NCBI RefSeq assembly: GCF_018294505.1
Contig: NC_057804.1
Span: 253,526,989 to 253,590,988, forward strand
Direction: 5' to 3'
Length of the DNA: 64,000 bases
Source: Triticum aestivum
Lineage: Eukaryota > Streptophyta > Magnoliopsida > Poales > Poaceae
Shown: positions 11,337 through 20,482 of the stretch, piece after piece
How positions within the stretch are numbered: the stretch's first letter is position 1
Layout: every line of letters starts with the position of its first letter
The notes under the pieces: generated by a model
The model's database searches: none
The model's input: the letters and a program-made list of their open reading frames with translations, nothing else
What the model was told of the DNA's origin: nothing
Made by a program: the position numbers and the translations under genes

Positions 11337-11735
11337 ATGTCATCCCAGGATTCGGAGGGAGAAAGCTATGTGGCTGATTATGCGGACCCTAAGGTCTACG
11401 GGGAGTTGGATCATTGTGGCTGGACCACTGAGGAAGAAGAAGACTACGAGCCTAAAGGAAAGGAGGAGACAAGCTCAGATGAGGATGAAGTCCCGTTACC
11501 TCAACCTGGGGACATGCATGTGGAGTTTAAAAAGTCAAGCCTCCCTGATAGGGCAAAGAATCCCAAGATCGAGTTTATCCCTTTTCGTCTCTTGAAGGAA
11601 AACAAACAAGAATTATGCAAAAGGATATTAAGCCTTGAGGAGGAGATTGATGATCTAAGGGAGCAAAATTCCATCCTTAAGCGCAACTTGAGGAGGAAGC
11701 CTACATCACCACCTTCATCACCTCCGAGGACATAA
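11337..11735 (+). CDS. Extra ORF type A of AT1 (132 aa, acidic, coiled coil)
   Basis: A complete small ORF between integrase and the 3' LTR, the slot where Athila-like elements carry an envelope-like or accessory ORF. The N-terminal two thirds are strongly acidic (runs such as TEEEEDYEP and SSDEDEVP). Residues about 85-118 form a heptad pattern (KRILSLEEEIDDLREQNSI) predicting a coiled coil, followed by a basic and Pro/Ser-rich tail ending SPPSSPPRT. There is no signal peptide or membrane segment, so this is not an obvious envelope protein. The first ATG follows the LTR-like region. A decayed copy sits in AT3 (61683-62083), while AT2 has a different protein in the same slot. Function unknown. 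Confidence 0.6.
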   Translation: MSSQDSEGESYVADYADPKVYGELDHCGWTTEEEEDYEPKGKEETSSDEDEVPLPQPGDMHVEFKKSSLPDRAKNPKIEFIPFRLLKENKQELCKRILSLEEEIDDLREQNSILKRNLRRKPTSPPSSPPRT

Positions 11736-13277
11736 TCACATGGGTATGGGCACTCCCCTTGGCAACTGCCAAGCTTGGGGGAGTTGCCTCGGTATCGTAT
11801 GACCATCACACTCCTATCTTTACCATTTTTCTTAGTTCGATCCTTTTGGTAATATCTTCATTTAGTAGAATAAAGTTTTGGTATGAATTAGTTTTGAGTT
11901 TTCATTTGTGATCCCTCTATGTAATCGGGTCCGTGAGCTATTTAATAAAGATTAGTGTTAAGTCAAGGGCTTTGCTATCTTGCTATGATCTTCAGAAAAT
12001 AGAAAGAATAAAAATAAATAAAAGAGTTCATAATAATCTTATGGAGAGTAATGACTTCACATATAAAGAGTATGAGGCATAAAAGTTGTTGAGAGTTGTC
12101 AAACATAGTTTTGGTCATCGTTGCAATTAATAGGAAGTAATAAAGAGAGGTTTTCACATATAAATATACTATCTTGGACATCTTTTATGATTGTGAGCAC
12201 TCATTAAAGTATGACATGCTAAAAAGTTGATGTTGGACAAGGAAGCCAACGTAATGGGTTATGTTTTCTCACTTCTTAGTTAAAGTATATTGTCATGGAT
12301 CGTCCAACATGTTGAGATTGCCTTTTCCCCTCATGCTAGCCAAATTCCTTGCACCAAGTAGAGATACTACTTGTGCTCCCAAATATCCTTAAACCCAGTC
12401 TTGCCATGAGACTCCACCATACCTACCTATGGATTGAGTAAGATCCTTCAAGTAAGTTGTCATGTTGCAAGCAATAAAAATTGCTCTATAAATATGTATG
12501 ACTTATTAGTGCGGAGAAAATAAGCTTTATACGATCGTGTGACATGGAAGTAATAAAAGCGACGGACTCCATAATAAAGGTTCATATCACAAGTGGCAAT
12601 ATAAAGTGACATTCTTTTGCATTAAAATTTTGTGCATCCAACCCTAAAAGCACATGACAACCTCTGCTTCCCTCTATGAAGCGCCTATCTTTCATTTTAT
12701 GTCTTTACATTATGCAAGAGTCAAGGTGATCTTCACCTTTCCCTTTTTTTCATTTTATCCTTTTGGCAAGCACCTTGTGTTGGAAAGATCCTGATATATA
12801 TATATCCAATTGGATGTAAGTTAGCATGAACTATTATTGTTGACATTACCCTTGAGGTAAAACGTTGGGAGGCAACACCATAAGCCCCTATCTTTCTCTG
12901 TGTCCGATTAAAACTCCATTACCATAAGTATTGCATGAATGTTAGCAATTGTAGAAGACTATTTGATAGTTGAGTATGTGGACTTGCTGAAAAGCTCTAT
13001 TCTTGAATCTTTCCGATGTTATGATAAATTGCAATTGCTTCAATGACTGAGATTATCATTTGTTAGTTCCCAATGAAGTTTATGATGCATACTTGACATT
13101 GTGAATAGATTGTTACTTGAGTATAAGAAAACATATGACAAAATCTATATATGTTGCTGTTATAAGAATGATCATGATGCCCTCATGTCCGTATTTTATT
13201 TTTTATCGACACCTCTATCTCTAAACATGTGGACATATTTTTCGATATTGGCTTCCGCTTGAGGACAAGCGAGGTCT
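11736..13277 (+). other. Long 3' UTR of AT1
   Basis: About 1.5 kb without a plausible gene. It is conserved with AT2 and AT3, and in part (about 12330-12700) with the otherwise different S1 and S2 elements. The best block is ctgcttccctc...cgcctatct at 12664-12690. A short AT run lies at 12794-12805. Conservation of a non-coding stretch between families suggests an RNA role. Confidence 0.6.
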
Positions 13278-13291
13278 AAGCTTGGGGGAGT
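13278..13291 (+). other. Polypurine tract of AT1
   Basis: aagcttgggggagt directly before the LTR start at 13292; it primes plus-strand DNA synthesis in LTR elements. The upstream words gaggacaagc and aagcttgggggag are shared with S1 and S2. Confidence 0.8.
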
Positions 13292-14814
13292 TAATACGTC
13301 CATTTTGCATCATGCTTTTATATCGATATTTATTGCATTGTGGTCTGTTACTACATGTTATGTCACAATACTTATGGCTATTCTCTCTTATTTTACAAGG
13401 TTTATCATGAAGAGGGAGAATGCTGGCAGCTGGGATTCTGGCTGGAAAAGGAACAAATATTGGAAACCTATTCTGCACAGCTCCAAAAGTCCTGAAACTC
13501 CACGAAAGTCATTTTTGGAATTAATAAGAATTATTGAGTGAAGAAAGTACCAGAGGGGGCCCACACCCTGGCCACGAGGGTGGGGGGCATGCCCACCCCT
13601 ACTGGGCGTGCACCCCTGCCTCGTGGGCCCCCTGGTGGTCCTCCGGTGCCCATCTTCTGCTATATGAAGTCTCTTACCCTAGAAAAAATCATAAGCATGC
13701 TTATGGGATGAAACTCCGCCGCCACGAGGCGGAACCTTGGCGGAACCAATCTAGGGCTCCGACGGAGCTGTTCTGCCGGGGAAACTTCCCTTTGGGTGGG
13801 GGAAATCATCACCATCGTCATCACCAATGATCCTCTCATCAGGAGGGGGTCAATCTCCATCAACATCTTCACCAGCACCATCTCCTCTCAAACCCTAGTT
13901 CATCTCTTGTATCCAATCTTGTATCAAAACCACAAATTGGTACCTGTGGGTTGCTAGTAGTGACGATTACTCCTTGTAGTTAATGCTAGTTGGTTTATTT
14001 GGTGGAAGATCATATGTTCAGATCCTTAATGCATATTAATACTCCTATGGTCATTAATATGAATATGCTTTGTGAGTATTTATGTTTGTTCCTGAGGACA
14101 TGGGTGAAATCTTGCTATTAGTAGTCATGTGAATTTGGTATTCGTTCGATATTTTGATGAGATGTATGTTGTCTCTCCTCTAGTGGTGTTATGTGAACGC
14201 CGACTACATGACACTTCACCATTATTTCGGCCTAGAGGAAGGCATTGGGAAATAATAAGTAGATGATGGGTTGCTAGAGTGACAGAAGCTTAAACCCTAG
14301 TTTATGCGTTGCTTCCTAAGGAGCTGATTTGGATCCACTAGTTTCATGCTATGGTTAGGTTTACCTTAATACCTCTTTTGTAGTTGCGGATGCTTGCAAT
14401 AGGGGTTAATCATAAGTGGGATGCTTGTCCAAGAAAGGGCAGCACCCAAGCACCGGTCCACCCACATATCAAATTATCAAAGTAATGAACATGAATCATA
14501 TGAACGTGATGAAAACTAGCTTGACGATAATTCCCATGTGTCCTCGGGAGCGCTTTTCTCATTATAAGAAATTGTCCAGGCTTGTCCTTTGCTACAAAAA
14601 GCATTGGGCCACCTTGCTGCACCTTATTTACTTTTATTGCTTGTTACCCGTTACAAATTATCTTATCACAAAATTATCTGTTACCCACAATTTCAGTGCT
14701 TGCAGAGAATACCTTACTGAAAACCGCTTGTCATTTCCTTCTGCTCCTCGTTGGGTTTGACACTCTTACTTATCGAAAGTACTACGATACATCCCCTATA
14801 CTTGTGGGTCATCA
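13292..14814 (+). mobile_element. AT1 LTR (1.52 kb)
   Basis: It starts taatacgtccattttgcat (canonical TG mutated to TA) just after the polypurine tract and ends ctatacttgtgggtcatca. The AT3 LTR (52806-60090 minus its insertion) is the same family and length. It contains the GC quasi-palindrome at 13554-13638 and a TATA-like ctatatgaa near 13656. Ten bases of element leader (agactctttt) follow the LTR, so it is flanked by a polypurine tract on one side and a leader on the other, as in a tandem or recombined element. Confidence 0.8.
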
Positions 14815-14824
14815 AGACTCTTTT

Positions 14825-14894
14825 ACTAAAAAGTTTTATATATTATTAAATCAAATATTGGAGACGTATCAAGCATCCCCAAGCTTTTATATAA
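14825..14894. other. Breakpoint filler DNA with a mini inverted LTR/PPT fragment
   Basis: About 70 AT-rich bases belong to neither neighbour. Bases 14859-14886 read as the reverse complement of a polypurine tract plus LTR start (aagcttggggatgc then ttgatacgtctcc) of another Athila-like family. It looks like templated filler laid down during end-joining of a double-strand break. Confidence 0.5.
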
Positions 14895-15475
14895 AGGTGT
14901 GTAAAGTATATTCTCACATCTCAGTTAAAGTATATTGTCATGGATCATTCAAACATTTTGAGCTTGCTTTTCCCCCTCATGCTAGCCAAATTCCTTGCAC
15001 CAAGTAGAGATACTACTTGTGCTTCCAAATATCCCTAAACCCAGTTTTTGCCATGAGAGTCCAGCATACCTACCTATGGATTGAGTAAGATCCTTCAAGT
15101 AAGTTGTCATGTTGCAAGCAATAAAAATTGCTCTCTAAATATGTATGACTTATTAGTGCGGAGAAAATAAGCTTTATACGATCGTGTGATATGGAAGTAA
15201 TAATAGCGACAGACTGCATAATAAAGGTTCATATCACAAGTGGCAATATAAAGTGACGTTATTTTGCATGAAGATTTTGAGCATCCAACCCTAAAAGCAC
15301 ATGACAACCTCTGCTTCCCTCCGCGAAGGGCCTATCTTTCACTTTATGTATTTACATTATGCAAGAGTCAAGGTGATCTTCACCTTTCCCTTTTTCATTT
15401 TATCCTTTGGCAAGCACCTCGTGTCGGAAAGATCCTGATATATATATATATATAGCCAATTGGATGTAAGAAAAC
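14895..15475 (+). repeat. Inverted 3'-UTR segment joined head-to-head with AT2
   Basis: This segment matches 12265-12830 of AT1 in the same orientation (including ctgcttccctccgcgaaggg at 15311-15330), but it abuts AT2 sequence running the other way at 15475/15476. Its left edge begins where the AT2 part ends in the uninterrupted copies (compare 61130-61150), so the simplest reading is that about 580 bp of the AT2 3' UTR was inverted in place, with loss of the sequence beyond. A (TA)n run of 17 bp lies at 15438-15454. Confidence 0.6.
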
Positions 15476-16006
15476 ATAACCCATTACGTTGTCTTCCTTG
15501 TCCAACATCAGCTCTTTAGCATGTCATACTTTAATGAGTGCTCACAATCATAAAAGATGTCCATGATAGTATATTTGTATGTGAAAACCTCTCTTTCTTT
15601 ACTTCCTGTTAATTGCAACGATGACCAAAAGTATGTTTTGTCAACTCTCAAAAACTTTTAAGCCTCATAATTTCTATATGTGAAGTCATTACTATCCATA
15701 AGATCAATATGAACTCTTTTATTTCTTTTTATTCTTTCTATTTTCTCAAGATCATAGCAAGATAGCAAAGCCCTTGACTCAACACTAATCTTTATTATAT
15801 ATAGCTCACGGACTCGATTACATAGAGGGATCACAAAGCAAAACTCGAAACTAATTCATACCAAAACTTTATTCTACTAGATCAAGATATTACCAAAAGG
15901 CTAGAACTAAGTAAAACAGTAAAGATAGCAGTGTGATGGTGATACGATACCGGGGCACCTCCCCCAAGCTTGGCAGTTGCCAAGGGGAGTGCCCATACCC
16001 AAGTGA
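15476..16006 (-). other. Part of the AT2 3' UTR
   Basis: About 530 bp homologous to AT1 11736-12270 in reverse orientation; no gene. It includes the conserved words near the ORF stop (cttggcagttgccaagggg). Confidence 0.7.
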
Positions 16007-16522
16007 TTATGTCCTCGGAGGTGGTGAAGAAGGAGTTGTTGATGATGTAGGCTTGTCTTCCATCTTCCAAGGCATAGGCTTACCATCATAGAAGGATGAT
16101 CGAGTCTCCGGGATCCTCAAATCTGCAGCCAAACTCATCCTCTTGAATCTATATTCATACTCACAGTTTTGGTTTTGTAGGTCATAGATCTGGGCTTGGA
16201 GGTGCTCGATTCTCTCATGAAGCTTGAAGATGGTGTCCCCAATGTTCTTGGCGTATAGCTTGTGGTTGTTGATGAACTCCGCGATCATCATCTGGTTGGC
16301 GTTAAGTCCACGCTCCACCATCCCTTGGCACTTTAAAACTTGTTGTTCCATAGCTTCGAGCTTTGTCTCCATGCTTCTGGTATGCCTTGGTCCCTCCACA
16401 TCGCGGATGTGCAGCACCCCCTCACGCATATCAAGGGTTTGAGGGTGTTCCAGCACCTCCACGAGAAAGGGGCTGATAACCCTCTCGAAAAACTTGTCCT
16501 TGGGAGCGCTTGGAGACGTCAT
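16007..16522 (-). CDS. Extra ORF type B of AT2 (171 aa, coiled coil)
   Basis: An intact ORF in exactly the slot occupied by the 132-aa type A ORF in AT1 and AT3, with homologous flanks on both sides, yet most of the protein differs. The N-terminal part starts MTSPSAPKDKFFERV. The middle and C-terminal parts carry long heptad-rich stretches (METKLEAMEQQVLKCQG; IGDTIFKLHERIEHLQAQIY) predicting coiled coil. The last residues, TPSSPPPRT, resemble the type A tail SPPSSPPRT. There is no membrane segment. I infer a swapped or rapidly evolving accessory protein; function unknown. Another possibility is a fused remnant of an unrelated structural protein. Confidence 0.55.
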   Translation of the reverse strand: MTSPSAPKDKFFERVISPFLVEVLEHPQTLDMREGVLHIRDVEGPRHTRSMETKLEAMEQQVLKCQGMVERGLNANQMMIAEFINNHKLYAKNIGDTIFKLHERIEHLQAQIYDLQNQNCEYEYRFKRMSLAADLRIPETRSSFYDGKPMPWKMEDKPTSSTTPSSPPPRT

Positions 16523-16829
16523 GGTGCTCTAGATCAGTCAGAAAAACAGCTCAAAACGAAAACAGAAGATTTTTGCGTGATACGGTGGTCAAAACCTTCG
16601 GGAGATTATGTAATGAATTTTTACTGACTAAAAGAAGTATCGTGCAAGAAAACAGAGTCTGGAGAGCACACGAGGTGCCCATGAGGCAGGGGGCGCGCCA
16701 AGTAAGGGTGGGCGCACCCTCCACCCTCGTGGGGGCCTCGTGTCCTTCCCGGACTACTTCTTATTTTCCTAAATTCTTAAATATTCCAAAACGGAGAAAA
16801 ATTGCCATTAGAACTGTTTTGGAGTCAGT
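16523..16829 (-). promoter_or_regulatory. LTR-like region with GC quasi-palindrome upstream of type B ORF
   Basis: Equivalent to 11083-11336 in AT1. The quasi-palindrome lies at 16669-16743 (CACGAGGTGCCC to GGGGGCCTCGTG, with GGCGCGCC in one arm). The AT2 copy has no LINE insertion, which defines the empty site of the LINE in AT1. The TATA-like motif is mutated (attatgtaat). Confidence 0.45.
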
Positions 16830-17932
16830 TTACTTACCGTACCACCTACCTATTCCTTTTTGGAGTCTGAAACATTCTGGAACCCTTATGTATTCCTCCG
16901 GGGTTACGGTTTCAATGATATTAGTTTCAACATTTATAGGGTTACCCGAGATATATTGTTTGATTCTTTGACCGTTCACCACCGTCGGACTTGTGCCTTC
17001 GAAGTTGTTGATTTTTATGGCACCGGAATGATAGACCTCCTCGATAACGTAAGGACCTTCCCATTTAGAGAGAAGTTTTCCTGCAAAAAATCTTAAATGA
17101 GAGTTGAATAGCAACACATAATCACCTATGTTAAACTCACACTTTTGTATCCTTTTGTCATGCCATCTTTTAACTTTTTCTTTAAACAACTTGGCATTCT
17201 CATAGGCTTGGTTCTCCAATCATCAAGTGAGCTAATGTCAAATAACCTCTTCTCACCGGCAAGTTTGAAATCATAGTTGAGCTCTTTAATGGTCCAATAT
17301 GCCTTATGTTCAAGTTCGAGAGGTAAGTGACATGCTTTTCCATAAACCATCTTATACAGAGACATACCCATAGGAATTTTATATGCAGTTCTATAGGCCC
17401 ATAATGCATCATCAAGTTTCTTGGACCAATTATTTTTAGATCTATTAACAGTCTTTTGCAAAATTAATTTTAGCTCTCTATTACTCAACTCTACTTGACC
17501 ACTAGAGTGCGGGTGATATGGAGATGCAATTCTATGATTAACATCATACTTAGCAAGCATTTTACGGAAAACACCATGAATAAAATGTGAACCACCATCA
17601 GTCGTGAGATATCTAGGGACTCCAAACCTCGGAAAAATAACTTCTTTAAGCATCTTAATAGAGGTGTTATGATCAGCACTACTAGTTGGAATAGCTTCTA
17701 CCCACTTAGTAATGTAATTAACAACTACTAAAATATGTGTATATCCATTAGAGGCAGGAAACGGTCCCATATAATCAAAGCCCCAAACATTAAATGGTTC
17801 AATAACAAGAGAATAATTCATAGGCATTTCTTGACGTCTACTAATATTACCGACTCTCTGACATTCATCACAAGACAAGGCAAACTTATGGGCATCTTTG
17901 AAGAGAGTAGGCCAGTAAAAACCGGATTGCAA
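16830..17932 (-). pseudogene. Integrase of AT2 (frameshifted)
   Basis: Minus-strand integrase. From the high end: zinc-finger half (LSCDECQRVG), first Asp in GFDYMGPFP, second Asp in TTDGGSHF, Glu in SSGQVELSNRE. A frameshift near 17217 passes the C-terminal segment (NQAYENAKLFKEKVKRWHD onward) to the frame ending at 16830. The residues corresponding to the Asp-Asp-Glu triad are all present. A further small difference changes the last 15 or so codons compared with AT1. It lies directly upstream of the LTR-like region and the type B ORF. Confidence 0.88.
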
Positions 17933-18006
17933 AACCTTATGTGCAGTTCTATCTCCAGCATGGTGTCCTCCTTATGGTTCGGAGTGACACTTGCGTAGGA
18001 TCTGTT

Positions 18007-18703
18007 CTATTCATGCTCAGGTACACAACGTCTAATAACACCATCTACTCCTTCATTATAAAGGTGTGGGTCATCCCAGAAGTAATGTCTTAAATCATAA
18101 AAGAACTTTTTCTTTTGCTGGTATGTGAAACTAGGTGGTATAAATTTGGCGACAATGTAATTAGCATAATCAGCATAACATGGAGCAGTACAAGAAGCAT
18201 TAATGACCGCTAATTGTTCATCACGAAAGCTATAATTAATAGGTAGTGGTTCATCAAGAACATTCTCTAACCTAGACAAGTTGTCTGCAATGGGGTTCTC
18301 AGCTCCCTTTCTATCAATAATATGCAAATCAAATTCTTGGAGCAAGAGAATCCGTCTAATAAGTCTAGGTTTAGCGTCTTTCTTTTTCCATAAGATATTT
18401 AATAGCAGCATGATCAGTGTGAATAGTTACTTTAGAATCAACAATATAAGGTCTCAACTTATCACAAGCAAATACAACTGATAAGAACTCTTTTTCAGTA
18501 GTAGCATAATTTCTCTGGGCAGTGTCTAGAGTTTTACTAGCATATTGAATAGCATTTAATTTCTTATGAACTCTTTGCCCTAAAACAACACCTACAACAT
18601 AATCACTAGCATCACACACAATTCCAAAGGGTAAATTCCAATCAGGTGGCTGAACAATAGGTGCAGTGATCAAAGCTTTCTTAAGTATTTCAAATGCTTT
18701 CAC
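18007..18703 (-). pseudogene. RNase H and linker of AT2 pol (frameshifted)
   Basis: From the high end: RNase H-like domain with VCDASDYVVG, a TEKEFL motif and TDHAAIKYL, then a frameshift near 18390 into the linker ([15 protein letters not shown]), ending in a TAG at 18007-18009 where AT3 has CAG. RNase H would degrade the RNA strand of the RNA/DNA hybrid. About 75 bases further on, the integrase ORF opens in another frame, consistent with a small deletion next to the stop. Confidence 0.85.
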
Positions 18704-18749
18704 ACAATCATCATCAAAAACAAAAAAATATCTTTTTGTAATAGATTTG

Positions 18750-19404
18750 TCAGAGGCCTAGAGATTTTAGAAAAGTCCTTAATGAACCTCCTGTAAAACC
18801 GGCATGACCAAGGAAACTTCGTATACCTTTAATGTCCTTGGGACACGACATCTTTTCAATAGCATCGACTTTAGCTTTATCAACTTCAATACCTCTTTCA
18901 AAAAATTTATGCCCCAAGACAATGCCTTCATTAACCGTAAAGTGACACTTTTCCCAATTCAAGACGAGACTAGTGTCTTCACATCTCTACAAAACTCGAT
19001 CAAGGTTGCTCAAGCAATCATCAAAAGAGGATTCATAAACGGAGAAATCATCCATGAATACCTCACAAATCTTTTCACAAAAGTTAGAGAATATAGCCAT
19101 CATGCATCTTTGAAAGGTAGCAGGTGCATTACATAAACCAAAAGGCATACTTCTATAAGCAAAAGTACCGAAAGGGAAAATAAAAGTGGTCTTTGATTGA
19201 TCGTCCGCTGACGCAGGTATTTGAGAGAAACCAGAATAACCATCTAGAAAGTAGAAATGTGTATGTTTGATAGTCTTTCTAGCATTTGATCAATAAAAGG
19301 TAAAAGGATAACGATCTTTCTTAGTAGCTTTATTTAATTTGTGGAAATCAATTACCATCCTATAAACTGTAATAATTCTTTGCGGGATCAATTCATCTTT
19401 ATCA
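18750..19404 (-). pseudogene. Reverse transcriptase fragment of AT2
   Basis: The RT palm and thumb are readable in pieces: VFMDDFSVY (the catalytic FMDD box, codons near 19047-19058), NWEKCHF..NEGIVLGH, and IEVDKAKVDAIEKM with FLGHAGF. Several frameshifts and stops interrupt it, and the domain is cut at about 19404 just before the usual DELIPQ region, where TAG-ended decay gives way to the TAT1 LTR. RT copies element RNA into DNA; this copy cannot work. Confidence 0.85.
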
Positions 19405-20105
19405 GATGCTAACGAGACCGAGCATGAGTGTTTTTCTGGCTTCGAAACCCCCCGCCCTACGTTGCGCATGGGCCTCCTTTTATACGCTCAAGGGGTCTCC
19501 GACAGGTGGCAACGTAGACAAGGGCAAAAATGGAAAAGGAATTGCGGTAGGTACAACTACTTGTACAGTGTATCCTACCTAACCCTGACGGCAGGGGACA
19601 AAGGCATTAAATGCCCGTCTGCGTCGCCCAAATAGTGCAAAAAGGACCGTCAGGGACGCCACCGTTCGCCATGATGGCAGTCTTGTTAGCGTCGCTTGCC
19701 ACCGCGCACCGCTGGCTGCACAGCCTCTTGCCACGCGCGTCTGGAAAGGCCTCAGGGCGACATGTTGGTGGATGTGTTGGAGCGCGGGTACTGAGTGGTA
19801 GCTTGTCACGGCAAGCGCCTTGCCGCGGATATTGTCTTGTCGCGCCCGGAAGCTTGTCGCTCACCGGGCCTTGTCGGGACGCGTGGCGCGTCGCGGCAAG
19901 TTCCTTGCGATGCCTTGGTTGGCCTTCCCGGCAAGCTCCTCTTGCCGGGGCCTTGTCTCCTTGGCTTGAATACTTTGTTCTTGAATGGTTCCAAAGGAAC
20001 CATGGAGGACCTTGGCGGTCACCCGGCAAGCCTTGCCGCGGGGTGCTGCAACTGCCCGTGCACAAGTTCGGGATACTAGGGTACCCCTACTCTAGTACAC
20101 CGACA
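19405..20105 (-). mobile_element. TAT1 3' LTR, truncated
   Basis: It starts TGTCGGTGTACTAG (minus strand) at 20105 and matches the 5' LTR (31629-32328) closely. It ends at a breakpoint near 19405, so about 220 bp of the LTR 3' part are missing. The TATA box (TATAAAGG-like, minus strand) lies near 19476-19484. Because this end is a breakpoint, no target duplication can be read. Confidence 0.85.
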
Positions 20106-20482
20106 GGAGCCCCCGGGCCTGGGCCAGACATGGCGCCGAGCGCTGTTGGGCAAGGCCCAAAACAAGGCATGGGCACGCGCGGCCTGGGTTACGCCATATC
20201 TTACTCCGTATCCACCGCGCCCTCCCCGAACGGCACGCGTTGAATGCGGCGTTGTGGGAGAGATCGTGGGTGGTTTCTTTATTCGGAATAACGGAACGCC
20301 CGCCCCCTCCCTCTTTATAAGCAGGGGAAACAGGGGCAGTTCGCCCATCTCGCCGGTTGCTACTCCAATCTCAGAAATCTCCGCCGCTCCCCCCTTCTTC
20401 CCAAAGCTGAAAGAGAGCAGCGCTCCGCCCCCCATCGCCACCAGCATCACCAACGCCACCGATCTCCCCCACCACCTTCGTC
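20106..20482 (+). promoter_or_regulatory. Polypurine end of TAT1 and putative promoter of its antisense ORF
   Basis: On the minus strand gcccgggggctcc next to the LTR at 20105 is the likely polypurine tract. On the + strand a TATA-like tttataag lies at 20314-20321, about 165 bases before the ATG at 20483, followed by a C-rich leader. This would let the antisense ORF be transcribed from its own promoter, convergent with the element's main transcript. The promoter role is inference. Confidence 0.4.

Larger units (their letters stand above)
9244..14824 (+). mobile_element. AT1: 3' half of an Athila-like Ty3/Gypsy element
   Basis: The order on the + strand is: end of the RNase H/integrase linker and integrase (9244-10645), an LTR-like regulatory region (10646-11336, with a LINE inserted), a small coiled-coil ORF (11337-11735), a long 3' UTR, a polypurine tract (13278-13291), an LTR (13292-14814) and ten bases of leader (14815-14824). 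The 5' half was displaced by the R1 insertion at 9243. Assignment to the Athila-like branch rests on an extra ORF after integrase and, in sister copies, a tRNA-Asp-type primer site. Confidence 0.8.
15476..19404 (-). mobile_element. AT2: minus-strand Athila-like fragment (RT to 3' UTR)
   Basis: Reading on the minus strand from 19404: RT, RNase H, linker, integrase, LTR-like region, extra ORF type B and part of the 3' UTR. It is a sister of AT1 and AT3. Both ends are breakpoints: at 19404/19407 the RT frame is joined to a truncated LTR of TAT1, and at 15475 it meets the inverted 3'-UTR segment. It has no LTR or polypurine tract of its own. Confidence 0.8.

Noticed and set aside
11337..11735. 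Envelope gene in the extra-ORF slot
   Set aside because: No signal peptide, membrane segment or cleavage-like site in type A or type B; an envelope role is unsupported.
14416..15007. Open frames across the AT1 LTR end
   Set aside because: They cross the LTR terminus and the breakpoint filler, so they cannot be a conserved gene.
19611..20243. 210-codon + strand frame in the TAT1 LTR, repeated at 31834
   Set aside because: Lies fully in the LTR, appears in both LTR copies only because they are repeats, low-complexity product.
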